In this document: piece by piece, positions 7,462-15,359 of the stretch
Layout of the letters: each line of letters begins with the position of its first letter
How positions within the stretch are numbered: position 1 is the stretch's first letter
Assembly (NCBI GenBank): GCA_963749905.1
Contig: CAVVOF010000002.1
Location: forward strand, 186,001-250,000
Source of the DNA: UBA10649 sp963749905
GTDB lineage: Bacteria > Actinomycetota > Actinomycetes > S36-B12
DNA length: 64,000 nucleotides
Direction of reading: 5' to 3'
Translations under genes and position numbers: made by a program
The notes under the pieces: model-generated
What the model was told of the DNA's origin: nothing
Database searches by the model: none
Seen by the model: the letters and a program-made list of their open reading frames with translations, nothing else

Positions 7462-9042
7462 ATGTTGCGCACACGATTCTGGAAGTTGACAGCGATCGCC
7501 AGTGCGCTGGCCCTGGCAGCGATGGCGCCGGCCACCGCCGCCGGTGGCCCACCCGATGAGCGGGGTGGCGCAGGCGGACCGCAGATGAAAGCCGGAGGGA
7601 TCTCCATCGCGGCGCCGATGGCTCCGGGCGAGGGCGCCGGTGGCCCGGGCGGTGGGTCCGGCGGACCTCCTGACACTCCCGGCGGTGGGGGCGGCAAGCC
7701 CGACAACCCCGGCGGCGACGAAGGCGCAGGCAACAACCTGTCCATGCCGGTGCTGTGGTCCGAGGCCGGCTATCAACTGGTGCTCCGAGGCACCATGCTC
7801 GAGCCTGCGATCGCCGACACCTCGGCGACGTGCAACACCGACTTCGGCGGCGGCGACGCGGCCCAGCAGAAGCTGGAGGTCAACACCTGGCAGGCCGAGA
7901 ACGAACTGGTTCCCGGCAATTCCGTCGCGATGATCAACTGGGGCGATGCCCTCGAGGCGACCGACGCGAACAGCAAGATGCAGCGCGTCGAGGTCAGCCT
8001 GTACGGGGATCTCGGCAGCGACACCATGACCGGGTACGAGATGTGCAAGACGAATGACATCACCGGCGTGGGCGAGCTCTGGGGCGCCATCGCCGCGGGC
8101 GAGTCGATCACCGAGCTGCCGACGAGCACCCCGATGATCTACACCGCCGGCGGGCGACTGACGATCCAGCGGATCGTTCCCGACCGCACCTACACCTGGG
8201 ACGCTGCGGCGCACCAGTGGGTCGGCTGCGGTGCGGATGACCCGACGGTCAACCAGGCCATCCACGAGAAGACGACTGACGGCCCGGGCAACTTCGGCGT
8301 CGAGGTCAGCGTGAGCGGCAACATCGTCTACGGGTACATCTGGCAGACGGGTGACCTGCCGCAGGGCGAGTACCGCCTCACCTTCAGCCTGGACGGCGCA
8401 ACTGACACCTTCCCGGGCTCCGGCACGAACATGGCATCCGCCTCGATCCTGGTTCCTGAGGAGGAGACGGTCGAGGAACTGGTCGCCGTGGCCGCCGAGG
8501 ACGAAGAGGGTGGCGCTCCTGGCGCCAACACGGCGATCGTCCGGAACGACCTCAACCTGACCTACATCGACGTGGGTCTGGGGACACGCACCGATGACGT
8601 GCCGACATGCGAGCCGACAACGCCTCCGGCAACGGGTGGCGGCACGAGCACGCCAGCGGCACCGGCACCGGCACCGGTTGCGGCGCCCGCTCCGGCGACG
8701 GTCACCGAGCAGCCTGAAGCGACTACCCCTGAGGTGACGCCGCAGGAGGCGAAGGTGCTCATCGCGCAGTACGCCAAGATCAAGGCGGCGAAGAGCGGGA
8801 AGTACCCGGTCGGAACCACGATCGTGCTCGCGAAGAAGCCGGTCAAGACCGACGTCGGCGTGACGGTCCGGTGGCGCGCGACCATGAAGTCGCGTGACAA
8901 CTGCCTGGTCCAGGTCCGCAAGGGCAAGGCAACAGCGACGCTCACCGACCCCGGCCGCTGCCGGGTCATCGGCTGGGCACCTGCCGCATCGCCCGACTTC
9001 GCGCCCTTCAAGGTCGTTCGGACCTACCGGGTGACGCGGTAA
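7462..9042 (+). CDS. Exported Gly/Pro-rich protein, unknown function
   Basis: Secreted protein of about 526 residues with no family recognised. A signal peptide (basic start MLRTRFWK, hydrophobic core, ATA-A end near residue 26) precedes a Gly/Pro-rich linker (residues 27-90). A mixed alpha/beta core follows to about residue 345, with scattered Cys. A Pro/Ala/Thr linker then leads to a basic C-terminal domain (residues 430-526) with two Cys. ATG 7462 is favoured because AAGGGAG lies eight bases upstream; GTG 7453 and ATG 7456 are in-frame alternatives. It follows the surface protein by 51 bases on the same strand and ends before the hairpin at 9125-9154, suggesting a two-gene unit. Confidence 0.7.
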   Translation: MLRTRFWKLTAIASALALAAMAPATAAGGPPDERGGAGGPQMKAGGISIAAPMAPGEGAGGPGGGSGGPPDTPGGGGGKPDNPGGDEGAGNNLSMPVLWSEAGYQLVLRGTMLEPAIADTSATCNTDFGGGDAAQQKLEVNTWQAENELVPGNSVAMINWGDALEATDANSKMQRVEVSLYGDLGSDTMTGYEMCKTNDITGVGELWGAIAAGESITELPTSTPMIYTAGGRLTIQRIVPDRTYTWDAAAHQWVGCGADDPTVNQAIHEKTTDGPGNFGVEVSVSGNIVYGYIWQTGDLPQGEYRLTFSLDGATDTFPGSGTNMASASILVPEEETVEELVAVAAEDEEGGAPGANTAIVRNDLNLTYIDVGLGTRTDDVPTCEPTTPPATGGGTSTPAAPAPAPVAAPAPATVTEQPEATTPEVTPQEAKVLIAQYAKIKAAKSGKYPVGTTIVLAKKPVKTDVGVTVRWRATMKSRDNCLVQVRKGKATATLTDPGRCRVIGWAPAASPDFAPFKVVRTYRVTR

Positions 9043-9124
9043 TGCGGCCGCCTCCCCGGCCGGCTCGGATCCGCTAGCCGCGGCCGCTGACGCCCCCCAA
9101 CGGCGGCCACCGGGAAGGCAAGTC

Positions 9125-9154
9125 GGGGCGGGGATGACCTCTCATCCCCGCCCC
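9125..9154 (+). terminator. Perfect 13-bp hairpin after the exported-protein gene
   Basis: GGGGCGGGGATGA at 9125-9137 and its exact reverse complement at 9142-9154 enclose a 4-base loop. It lies 83 bases after the stop at 9042. There is no T tract. The location fits an intrinsic terminator for the two secreted-protein genes. It also argues against the in-frame ATG at 9134 as the start of the next gene, because that codon is inside the stem. Confidence 0.65.
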
Positions 9155-9232
9155 AACGTTCCTACCATGGCAGTAGGAGAGGACGCGGGCACCAGGCGCG
9201 GAGAGACCTCGCGGCGCCCCGCAGCGGGGGCC

Positions 9233-10075
9233 ATGTCGAATTCGGCAGCACACGTCGATAACGCGGATCACGGCTCGGTGGAGCGACCCGGTCGGCGCTG
9301 GGATGACCGACCGGGGACCGTGCCCGCGCTCACCTTCGCCCGGTTTCTGACCACCGGGCCCACCCTGGACGAAGCCATGCGCTTCCTCGTCGGGCTGCTC
9401 TCGTGGCCGATCAGCGCCTACGGCGCGTGGGTGGTGCGTCCGGCCGGCGACCACATCGTCGTGGCGGCCCGGTACGACGAGCCCATCGACGATGGCCGCA
9501 GTGTCGCCGATGACGACGAAGTCGGCTGCGAGGTGGCCGCCATCATCAGCGCGGTCGAAGGCGCACATCCGGTGCTGTGGACGGCGCCCGACCAGCCGTG
9601 GATGACCCCGATGGCGGCATGGCCCCTCAACCCGGTATCCGGCCGCGGCGAATTCCTCGTTCTCCTGCTCGCAGCTCGATGGGACCCGGAGCGCGTCGCC
9701 GAGCGCACGTCGTTCCTGGCTGACGTGCTCGCCGTATACGTGGCCGGAGCGGGCGCGGGCTCGCGGCTGCGTTCGGCCTCGCCCGAGACTCGGGTCACGA
9801 CGCCGCACCTGACGGATCGTCAGCTCAGGGTGCTGGGCTTGCTCGACCAGGACCTCACGCTGGCCCAGATCGCCAGTCGCATCGACTTCAGCGAGTCGAC
9901 GGTCCGCGCGGAGTCACTGGCCATCTACCGGGCCCTGTGCGTGCATGACCGCGACGCCGCGCTGGCGGCTGCGCGCGAGCTGGGCCTGCTGCCGCTCAGG
10001 AAGTCGACGACGGCGGTGACAACGACGGCGACGGCGACGGCGACGACTCCGGTGCGGAGCGGGCCAGCGCATTGA
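9233..10075 (+). CDS. LuxR-type helix-turn-helix regulator
   Basis: Transcription factor of 280 residues. The C-terminal segment (HLTDRQLRVLGLL, then IASRIDFSESTVRAE, about residues 190-255) is a LuxR/FixJ-type DNA-binding domain. The preceding 150 residues form an unassigned sensor-like domain, perhaps GAF-like. No receiver domain or histidine kinase is nearby. The start is uncertain: ATG 9233 follows a GGGGG stretch, ATG 9167 is possible, and ATG 9134 falls inside the 9125-9154 hairpin. The last 27 codons are Thr/Ala-rich and overlap the convergent SGNH gene by 80 bases. It may control the neighbouring secreted proteins, which is inference from position only. Confidence 0.75.
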   Translation: MSNSAAHVDNADHGSVERPGRRWDDRPGTVPALTFARFLTTGPTLDEAMRFLVGLLSWPISAYGAWVVRPAGDHIVVAARYDEPIDDGRSVADDDEVGCEVAAIISAVEGAHPVLWTAPDQPWMTPMAAWPLNPVSGRGEFLVLLLAARWDPERVAERTSFLADVLAVYVAGAGAGSRLRSASPETRVTTPHLTDRQLRVLGLLDQDLTLAQIASRIDFSESTVRAESLAIYRALCVHDRDAALAAARELGLLPLRKSTTAVTTTATATATTPVRSGPAH

Positions 10076-11027
10076 GGGACTTCGTCACCGTGGCCGCCCG
10101 CAGGCGGTAGCCGAAGGACCCGTAGTGGATCCCGTCGAACCGGCCAGCCCGTTCCGCGCGGGCCACCCGTCGCCAGGGCACCACGGTCACGTTCGGCCGG
10201 TCCGCGGCGACGTCGCGGATCATGGCGTTGAACCACTGTGCGCGCGCATGTGAGAACGAGCTGTAGTCGACGTCGAGGTTCACCCAGAGCACCTGTCGGT
10301 TCGGGCCGATCAGGTCCAGCAGCGCGCGGGCACGACGTTCGTTGGTGCTCGGGCTCTCCCAGGACACGTCGTTGGTTCCCAGCGCGATGACGACGTGCTG
10401 CGGCAGCTGGCGGAGCTGCTTGGCCCGCCGAACCTGGGCGATCCCCCAGTCGATTCGCTTGGACCCCCAGCAGCGGAAGGTTGGCGTCCAGCCGGACCGG
10501 CGCATCGCCTTCGCGGTCGCCACTCGCGACTCGCGGGTCAGCGAGTCGCCCACGATCAGCACGCGACGACCCTGTCCCGGTGCCCCTGCGCTCAGTTCGC
10601 CCGGCCACACCGGCCGCGGGCACGCGTCCCACGGAGGATTCTTCGGCCACTGCCGATCCACCCGATCGGCGACCGTCGCCTTCGGGCTGACCGTGGGTGT
10701 GGGGCTGGCGGTGGGCGTCGGGCTGGCGCTCGGGGACGGGACCCCGCCACTGCCGGTCGGCAGCGGCGTCGGCAGCGGCGTCGGCATGGGCACGGAGGTT
10801 GCTGTCGAGGGAGACGGACTCGGCGTGGCCGTCTCGCTCGACAGCGGACTGCCGGAGGGTGCAGCGGATGGGCTCGAGGTCTCAGCCGGCTCCGCGGGCG
10901 GGCTCTTCGGGACAGCAGGAGCCGACGCCATCGTCAGCGCCAGGGTGGTGACCACGACGCCCACGCCGACGGCCGCCAGTCCCGCCCGGCGGCCCGGAGG
11001 CACGGGACGCGACGGGCGGGACGGCAT
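9996..11027 (-). CDS. Secreted SGNH/GDSL hydrolase with Ser/Pro/Thr linker
   Basis: Extracellular esterase-like protein of 343 residues. An N-terminal membrane segment (residues 14-35) is followed by a long low-complexity Ser/Pro/Thr linker (residues 38-120). The SGNH fold carries the nucleophile motif GDSLTRES (about 158), GTND (about 203) and the C-terminal Asp-His motif DGIHY (about 298). The family removes acyl groups from polysaccharides, lipids or peptidoglycan; the substrate here is unknown. It converges with and overlaps the LuxR-type gene by 80 bases. A second exported SGNH gene lies at 12436. Confidence 0.85.
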   Translation of the reverse strand: MPSRPSRPVPPGRRAGLAAVGVGVVVTTLALTMASAPAVPKSPPAEPAETSSPSAAPSGSPLSSETATPSPSPSTATSVPMPTPLPTPLPTGSGGVPSPSASPTPTASPTPTVSPKATVADRVDRQWPKNPPWDACPRPVWPGELSAGAPGQGRRVLIVGDSLTRESRVATAKAMRRSGWTPTFRCWGSKRIDWGIAQVRRAKQLRQLPQHVVIALGTNDVSWESPSTNERRARALLDLIGPNRQVLWVNLDVDYSSFSHARAQWFNAMIRDVAADRPNVTVVPWRRVARAERAGRFDGIHYGSFGYRLRAATVTKSLNALARSAPESSPSPSPSLSPPSSTS

Positions 11028-11069
11028 GTCTCCAGTATGCGTGGGCCGATGGGGTGCTTCGAACCCCGG

Positions 11070-11441
11070 CTAGAACCCGGCGCTGACCGGCACGAGGAGG
11101 GACTGGCCCGGCCGCACCGCCTCGTCGCCCAGGCCGTTCAGCTCCCGGATGCGGAGCACGGTCTCCCGCGGGTCGGCCTCCGGCAGCACCTGCTGGGCCA
11201 GCTGCCAGACGCTCTCGCCGGGCTGAACGACGATGACCTCGGTGGCCGGGCCTCCTGCACCGACCGACGCGCCGGCGTCGGCGCGGAAGGCCCCGGAGAC
11301 CACGATCACGAGGAGCAGCACGAGGGCGCTGCCGATGCCGAGGACCAGTCGCCCCCGGGTTGTCAGGCGCAGGCTGCCGTTCGCGCGCCGCGGCTGGGCC
11401 GGGCGGACGCGGGCGGCGGGGAAGGGAGCCGCGAGTGCCAT
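11070..11441 (-). CDS. LysM-domain membrane protein, putative SOS cell-division inhibitor
   Basis: Small membrane-anchored protein (123 residues). A basic cytoplasmic N-terminus and one transmembrane helix (residues 32-51) precede an extracellular LysM domain (residues 68-120; VQPGESVWQLA to GQSLLVPV), which binds peptidoglycan. It is divergent from lexA, with two abutting LexA boxes between its -10 region and start codon. This arrangement matches SOS-induced division inhibitors such as YneA (Bacillus), DivS (Corynebacterium) and ChiZ (Mycobacterium), so delay of septation after DNA damage is inferred. ATG 11441 has AAAGG upstream. Confidence 0.82.
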   Translation of the reverse strand: MALAAPFPAARVRPAQPRRANGSLRLTTRGRLVLGIGSALVLLLVIVVSGAFRADAGASVGAGGPATEVIVVQPGESVWQLAQQVLPEADPRETVLRIRELNGLGDEAVRPGQSLLVPVSAGF

Positions 11442-11511
11442 GTCGGTGCCTTTCGTAGATCCGATGTCGAGCGCTGCCGTTCTTCGAGCCGTTCCGCCCG
11501 ACCCTTGCGAG

Positions 11512-11527
11512 TCGAACGCCTGTTCGA
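11512..11527 (-). promoter_or_regulatory. LexA box A (LysM-gene side)
   Basis: TCGAACGCCTGTTCGA is a 16-base match to the actinobacterial LexA operator TCGAAC-N4-GTTCGA. It directly abuts box B and lies downstream of the predicted -10 of the LysM gene, in position to block its transcription. Confidence 0.85.
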
Positions 11528-11543
11528 TCGAACGCCTGTACGA
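11528..11543 (-). promoter_or_regulatory. LexA box B, adjacent tandem copy
   Basis: TCGAACGCCTGTACGA repeats box A with one change that weakens the right half-site (GTACGA for GTTCGA). It starts on the base after box A ends. It borders the predicted -10 (TACAAA on the minus strand, 11544-11549), which has a TGGACG -35 at 11567-11572 with a 17-base spacer. Confidence 0.78.
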
Positions 11544-11578
11544 TTTGTATCACTCGCGGGCCGACACGTCCACGACAT

Positions 11579-11594
11579 TCGAACATATGTTTGA
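11579..11594 (+). promoter_or_regulatory. LexA box C over the lexA promoter
   Basis: TCGAACATATGTTTGA is a LexA operator with one mismatch in the right arm. It overlaps the predicted lexA -35 (TTGAAA, 11591-11596), which is followed after 17 bases by TAGCGT (11614-11619). This is the classic autoregulation arrangement. Confidence 0.85.
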
Positions 11595-11670
11595 AATCGT
11601 GTCGCAGGCTCGCTAGCGTGTTCTCAGGAACAGTGACACCGGGGTCTGACACCCGGGGAAGGAGTCCACG

Positions 11671-12387
11671 GTGACCGCTCGAGTACGGGAGCTCCCCGAC
11701 GGCCCAGCCGACGAGACCGGCCTGACGCCTCGGCAGCGGGCGATCCTGTCCGTCATCCGGGAGACGGTCGAGACGCGCGGCTATCCCCCCAGCGTGCGCG
11801 AGATCGGCGAGGGGGTGGGCCTGACGTCACCGAGCAGCGTGGCGCATCAGCTGACCACGCTCGAGCGGATGGGCTACCTGCGCCGCGACCCGAACCGCCC
11901 CCGTGCGCTCGTGGTGGCGGACCTCTCGGACAACGCGGCCTCGGCCGACGCCGCAGCTGCCGGCCACGTGCCGTTGCATGCGGTGCCCGCCGACGATGAC
12001 GTCCACCGCGCCGCCACGGCACTCGTCCCGGTCGTGGGACGCATCGCCGCCGGCGGACCGATCCTGGCCGATCAGCAGGTGGAGTCGGTCTTCCCGCTCC
12101 CCCGCGACCTCGTCGGGGAGGGCGACCTGTTCCTGCTCAAGGTGGTGGGCGACTCGATGGTCGACGCTGCCATCTGCGACGGCGACTGGGTGGTGGTCCG
12201 CCAGCAGCAGACCGCCGACAACGGCGACATCGTGGCGGCGCTCATCGACGACGAGGCCACCGTGAAGACCTTCAAGCGGCGCGACGGCCACGTGTGGCTG
12301 ATGCCGCACAACCCCGCGTATGCGCCGATCCTGGGCGACCACGCGAGCATCATGGGCAAGGTCGTCACGGTCCTGCGCAAGGTGTAG
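11671..12387 (+). CDS. lexA: SOS repressor LexA
   Basis: Master repressor of the DNA-damage response; it self-cleaves when stimulated by RecA filaments. The 238-residue protein has an N-terminal winged helix (LTPRQRAILSVIR, PPSVREIGEGVGLTSPSSV, about residues 18-80) and a Ser/Lys protease domain. The cleavage bond is Ala127-Gly128 in RIAAGG, with catalytic Ser162 (GDSM) and Lys199 (ATVKTF). GTG 11671 has GGAAGGAG upstream. It is divergent from the LysM gene and controlled by LexA box C. The long Asp/Ala linker (residues 83-110) is common in actinobacterial LexA. Confidence 0.97.
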   Translation: MTARVRELPDGPADETGLTPRQRAILSVIRETVETRGYPPSVREIGEGVGLTSPSSVAHQLTTLERMGYLRRDPNRPRALVVADLSDNAASADAAAAGHVPLHAVPADDDVHRAATALVPVVGRIAAGGPILADQQVESVFPLPRDLVGEGDLFLLKVVGDSMVDAAICDGDWVVVRQQQTADNGDIVAALIDDEATVKTFKRRDGHVWLMPHNPAYAPILGDHASIMGKVVTVLRKV

Positions 12388-12435
12388 CGGGGCCGCCTGC
12401 ACGAACGCGGAGTCGTCGTGAGCGACGATGGGGGG

Positions 12436-13350
12436 ATGCGCCTGCCCGTCGTCATGCTCGCCGCCCTCGCGGTTGCCGCGTGCGCACCGGCGAACGGGGA
12501 CGCGCTGACACCCGCCGCCTCGACGGCCCCGGCCCCCGCCGCGGTCTCAGCCGCCCCGGTGCCGGCCACCCCAACCCCGTCCACCCCAACCTCGTCCCCG
12601 GCGTCACCGACGGCGTCCGTTGCCTCCGCATCGCCGACCCCCACTGCCAGCCCGACCGTCACCGCGAGCCCGACCGTCACCGCGAGCCCGACGCCGTCCG
12701 CCATCGCCGTCCCGCCCGCGCCCACCGGGAGCTTCGTCCTCGGCGATTCAATCTCGCTGTCCGTCGCGCCGGCACTGTCCCGACTCGGCTATCCGGTGAC
12801 CGGTCGGGTGGGCCAGTCCGCCTCGACGGAGTTCCTCCGTACCCACCTGTCGGCCTCCGCCGCGCAGCAGGCGCCGGCATGGGTGATCGTGCTCGGTACC
12901 AACAACCGCGGCGACGAGGCCGATGTGATCCGCATCGACGAGTGGCTCGACGTCATCAAGGACCTGCGCACGAAGGGCGCCAGGCAGCAGGTGTACTGGG
13001 TCACCCCTCACCGCGCAGAGGCGTACTCCGGGGGACTGGCCAGCACCTCGCTCGACGCGTTCAACCAGGCCCTCGCGGACGCCGCCGCGACGCGCGGGTG
13101 GCTCGATGTCCTCGACTTCGACGCACGCGCCACGAAGCACCCCGAGTGGTTCACTGCCGACGGCGCGCGCCTGCACCCGGACGCGGCAGGTCAGGCCGCC
13201 CTCGTCAACCTGATCGCCGGGTCGGACGTCGAGCCCGCCGACCGGCCGGCTCCGATCACCGACCTGACCCCGCCCGCACCCGTCGCGACGCCCGCCGCGA
13301 GCGAAGACCCTGCCCCCGAGGACATGGTCTTCGACAACAGCGAGGGCTAG
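12436..13350 (+). CDS. SGNH-hydrolase-type lipoprotein
   Basis: Predicted lipoprotein (304 residues) with an esterase-like fold. The start MRLPVVMLAALAVAAC is a short lipoprotein signal with the lipobox Cys at residue 16, which is why ATG 12436 is preferred over GTG 12418. A Pro/Ser/Thr linker runs to about residue 95. The catalytic domain shows GDSIS, GTNN and a terminal D-x-x-x-LHPDAAG His motif. Substrate unknown; cell-envelope acyl groups are likely for the family. Its TAG stop is interlocked with the dinG stop in a shared CTAG (13347-13350). It may be co-transcribed with lexA, whose end is 48 bases upstream. Confidence 0.82.
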   Translation: MRLPVVMLAALAVAACAPANGDALTPAASTAPAPAAVSAAPVPATPTPSTPTSSPASPTASVASASPTPTASPTVTASPTVTASPTPSAIAVPPAPTGSFVLGDSISLSVAPALSRLGYPVTGRVGQSASTEFLRTHLSASAAQQAPAWVIVLGTNNRGDEADVIRIDEWLDVIKDLRTKGARQQVYWVTPHRAEAYSGGLASTSLDAFNQALADAAATRGWLDVLDFDARATKHPEWFTADGARLHPDAAGQAALVNLIAGSDVEPADRPAPITDLTPPAPVATPAASEDPAPEDMVFDNSEG

Positions 13351-15359
13351 GGCGATTCCGGGGAGGCGGCCAGCCCGTCCCGGAGCCGCTCGAGCGAGCC
13401 CAGCACGGTGGCCCGGTCCGTGGTGTACCAGAACGGCGGGAGGCTGGCCCGAAGTGCGGCGGCGTACCCGGCCGTCGCCAGCCGGGAGTCCAGGACGGCG
13501 ACGACCCCGCGGTCAGTGCTCCCGCGGATGAGCCGGCCCGCCCCCTGCGCCAGCAGCAGCCCGGCCTTGGGCACCGAGACGGCGCGGAAGCCGGAACCGC
13601 CCGCCTCGTCGACCGCTCGCTGACGGGCGCCCAGCAGCGGGTCGTCCGGGCGCGGGAACGGGATCCGGTCGATCACCACGAGGATGCAGGACCCGCCCGG
13701 AACGTCGACGCCCTGCCACAGCGAGACGGTGCCGAGCAGCGTGGACGTCGGCTCGTCCGCGAAGCGTCGGACCAGCTGGCCCACGGCGTCGCCCCGCTTC
13801 TGCACCAGGACGGGCAGGTCGTCGCGGTCGCCCAGCCGCACCCGTAGGTAGTCCGCCGCGCGTTCGACGCCGCGCCAGCTGCTGAAGAGGGCGAGGGTGC
13901 GCCCACCGGCGGCCTCGATCAGGTCGGCCAGCTCGTCCAGCGCCTCCATCGGCGTGCCATCCCGTCCGGGCGGTGGCAGCTGCCGGGCGACGTACAGGAT
14001 GCCCTGCCGGCCGTGGTCGAAGGGCGAGCCGACGTCGACCGTGGTGGTCTGGTCCGGATCCAGCCCGAGCGAGGCGAGCAGGGAGTCGAACCCGCCGCCG
14101 ACGGTGAGCGTGGCACTGGTGATCGCCACGGGCGCGCGGTCGAAGAGTGCTGTCCGCAGCAGGCCGGACACGGACAGCGGAGCGATCCGCAGGGACGGCG
14201 CTCGATTCGAGAACCTGCCGGACGACTCCCCTGCCGCCTCGCCCGGATCCAGCCAGGCGACGTCCAGGGGCGTCAGCGCGAGCAGTTGACCGGCGACGTC
14301 GTGCACGTCCTGCAGCGCTCCCAACGCCAGCTGACGCGCGGCCAGCGCATCGGGATCGCCCGCACTCTTGTCCGCGGTGACCTCCGCGATGGCCTGGTGG
14401 CAGACGTCCCGCAGGGTGGTGAGGGACAGCGTCAGCGCGCGGTCGAACTCCTCGATGCGCGCGGGTCCGGAAAGCGTGAGGGCCGTCTCGCGCAGCGCGT
14501 CGTCAAGGCCCTCTGCGGCGGCCTGCAGTCGCTCCAGGGTCTCCGCGTCGAGGTGGCGACGCGCACGGGACACCGCTCGCTCGACCATCGCGACACCGAG
14601 CTCGCCGGTGACGGCCGCCGTGGCCCGGTCGACCAGCTCGTGACCCTCGTCGACGATGACGGCGTCGTGCTCCGGAAGGACCGGGATCCCCTCGAGTGCG
14701 TCGATGGCGAGCATCGCGTGGTTGGTCACCACGATGTCCGCCTCCTGGGCCTTGCGGCGCCGGACGACGGTGAAGCACTCCTCGCCGAAGGGGCAGCGGT
14801 TCTCCCCCATGCACTCGCGCCGGCCCACCGAGAAGCCCCGCCACACCCGCGGATCGATGTCGTCCGGGTACTCGTCGCGGTCCCCGGTCTCGGTCTCCAG
14901 CGCCCACTCGCGCACCGCGACCGCCTGCTGGCCGAGCGCGCTGCGGGGGGCGTCGAACAGCGCCTCGGACTCGTCGTCCTCCACTGCGCCGTGCAGCTTC
15001 TGCAGGCACACGTAGTTGTTGCGCCCCTTCAGCACCGCGTACCGGATGGGTCGGCCGACGATCGGCTCCAGCGCCGCCGCGACCTTCGGCAGGTCGCTGT
15101 CCACGAGCTGGCGCTGCAGGGCCAGCGTCGCCGTCGCCACGATCACCGGACCGCCTTCGGGCCGAGCCGCGTGCAACGCGGCCGGCACGAGATAGCCGAC
15201 GGACTTGCCGGTGCCGGTGCCGGCCTGGACCAGGGCGTGGCCGCCGTCGTCGATCGCCGCGGCCACCCGGCGGGCCATCTCCTGCTGGCCCGCGCGCTCC
15301 TCCCCGCCGAGAGCGGCGACGACAGCGGAGAGGGCGGTGCTCAGTTCCTCCTCAGGCAT
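13347..15359 (-). CDS. dinG: DinG-family ATP-dependent DNA helicase
   Basis: Superfamily 2, XPD-like 5'-3' helicase of 670 residues. It shows Walker A GTGTGKS near residue 52 and the DEAH-type box VDEGHELVD. Four Cys (VCLQK, REC, NRC and EEC, about residues 120-200) are placed to hold the family's 4Fe-4S cluster. The C-terminal half carries the motif V/VI region (LWQGVDVPGG, QGAGRLIRG). It acts in repair and in clearing R-loops or stalled forks. The ATG at 15359 overlaps the hflX stop by eight bases, so translation is probably coupled. The frame is open further upstream but only inside hflX. Confidence 0.92.
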   Translation of the reverse strand: MPEEELSTALSAVVAALGGEERAGQQEMARRVAAAIDDGGHALVQAGTGTGKSVGYLVPAALHAARPEGGPVIVATATLALQRQLVDSDLPKVAAALEPIVGRPIRYAVLKGRNNYVCLQKLHGAVEDDESEALFDAPRSALGQQAVAVREWALETETGDRDEYPDDIDPRVWRGFSVGRRECMGENRCPFGEECFTVVRRRKAQEADIVVTNHAMLAIDALEGIPVLPEHDAVIVDEGHELVDRATAAVTGELGVAMVERAVSRARRHLDAETLERLQAAAEGLDDALRETALTLSGPARIEEFDRALTLSLTTLRDVCHQAIAEVTADKSAGDPDALAARQLALGALQDVHDVAGQLLALTPLDVAWLDPGEAAGESSGRFSNRAPSLRIAPLSVSGLLRTALFDRAPVAITSATLTVGGGFDSLLASLGLDPDQTTTVDVGSPFDHGRQGILYVARQLPPPGRDGTPMEALDELADLIEAAGGRTLALFSSWRGVERAADYLRVRLGDRDDLPVLVQKRGDAVGQLVRRFADEPTSTLLGTVSLWQGVDVPGGSCILVVIDRIPFPRPDDPLLGARQRAVDEAGGSGFRAVSVPKAGLLLAQGAGRLIRGSTDRGVVAVLDSRLATAGYAAALRASLPPFWYTTDRATVLGSLERLRDGLAASPESP

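Noticed and set aside
9134..9232. N-terminal extension of the LuxR-type regulator from ATG 9134
   Set aside because: The codon is inside a perfect 13-bp hairpin that looks like a terminator, so a downstream start is more likely.
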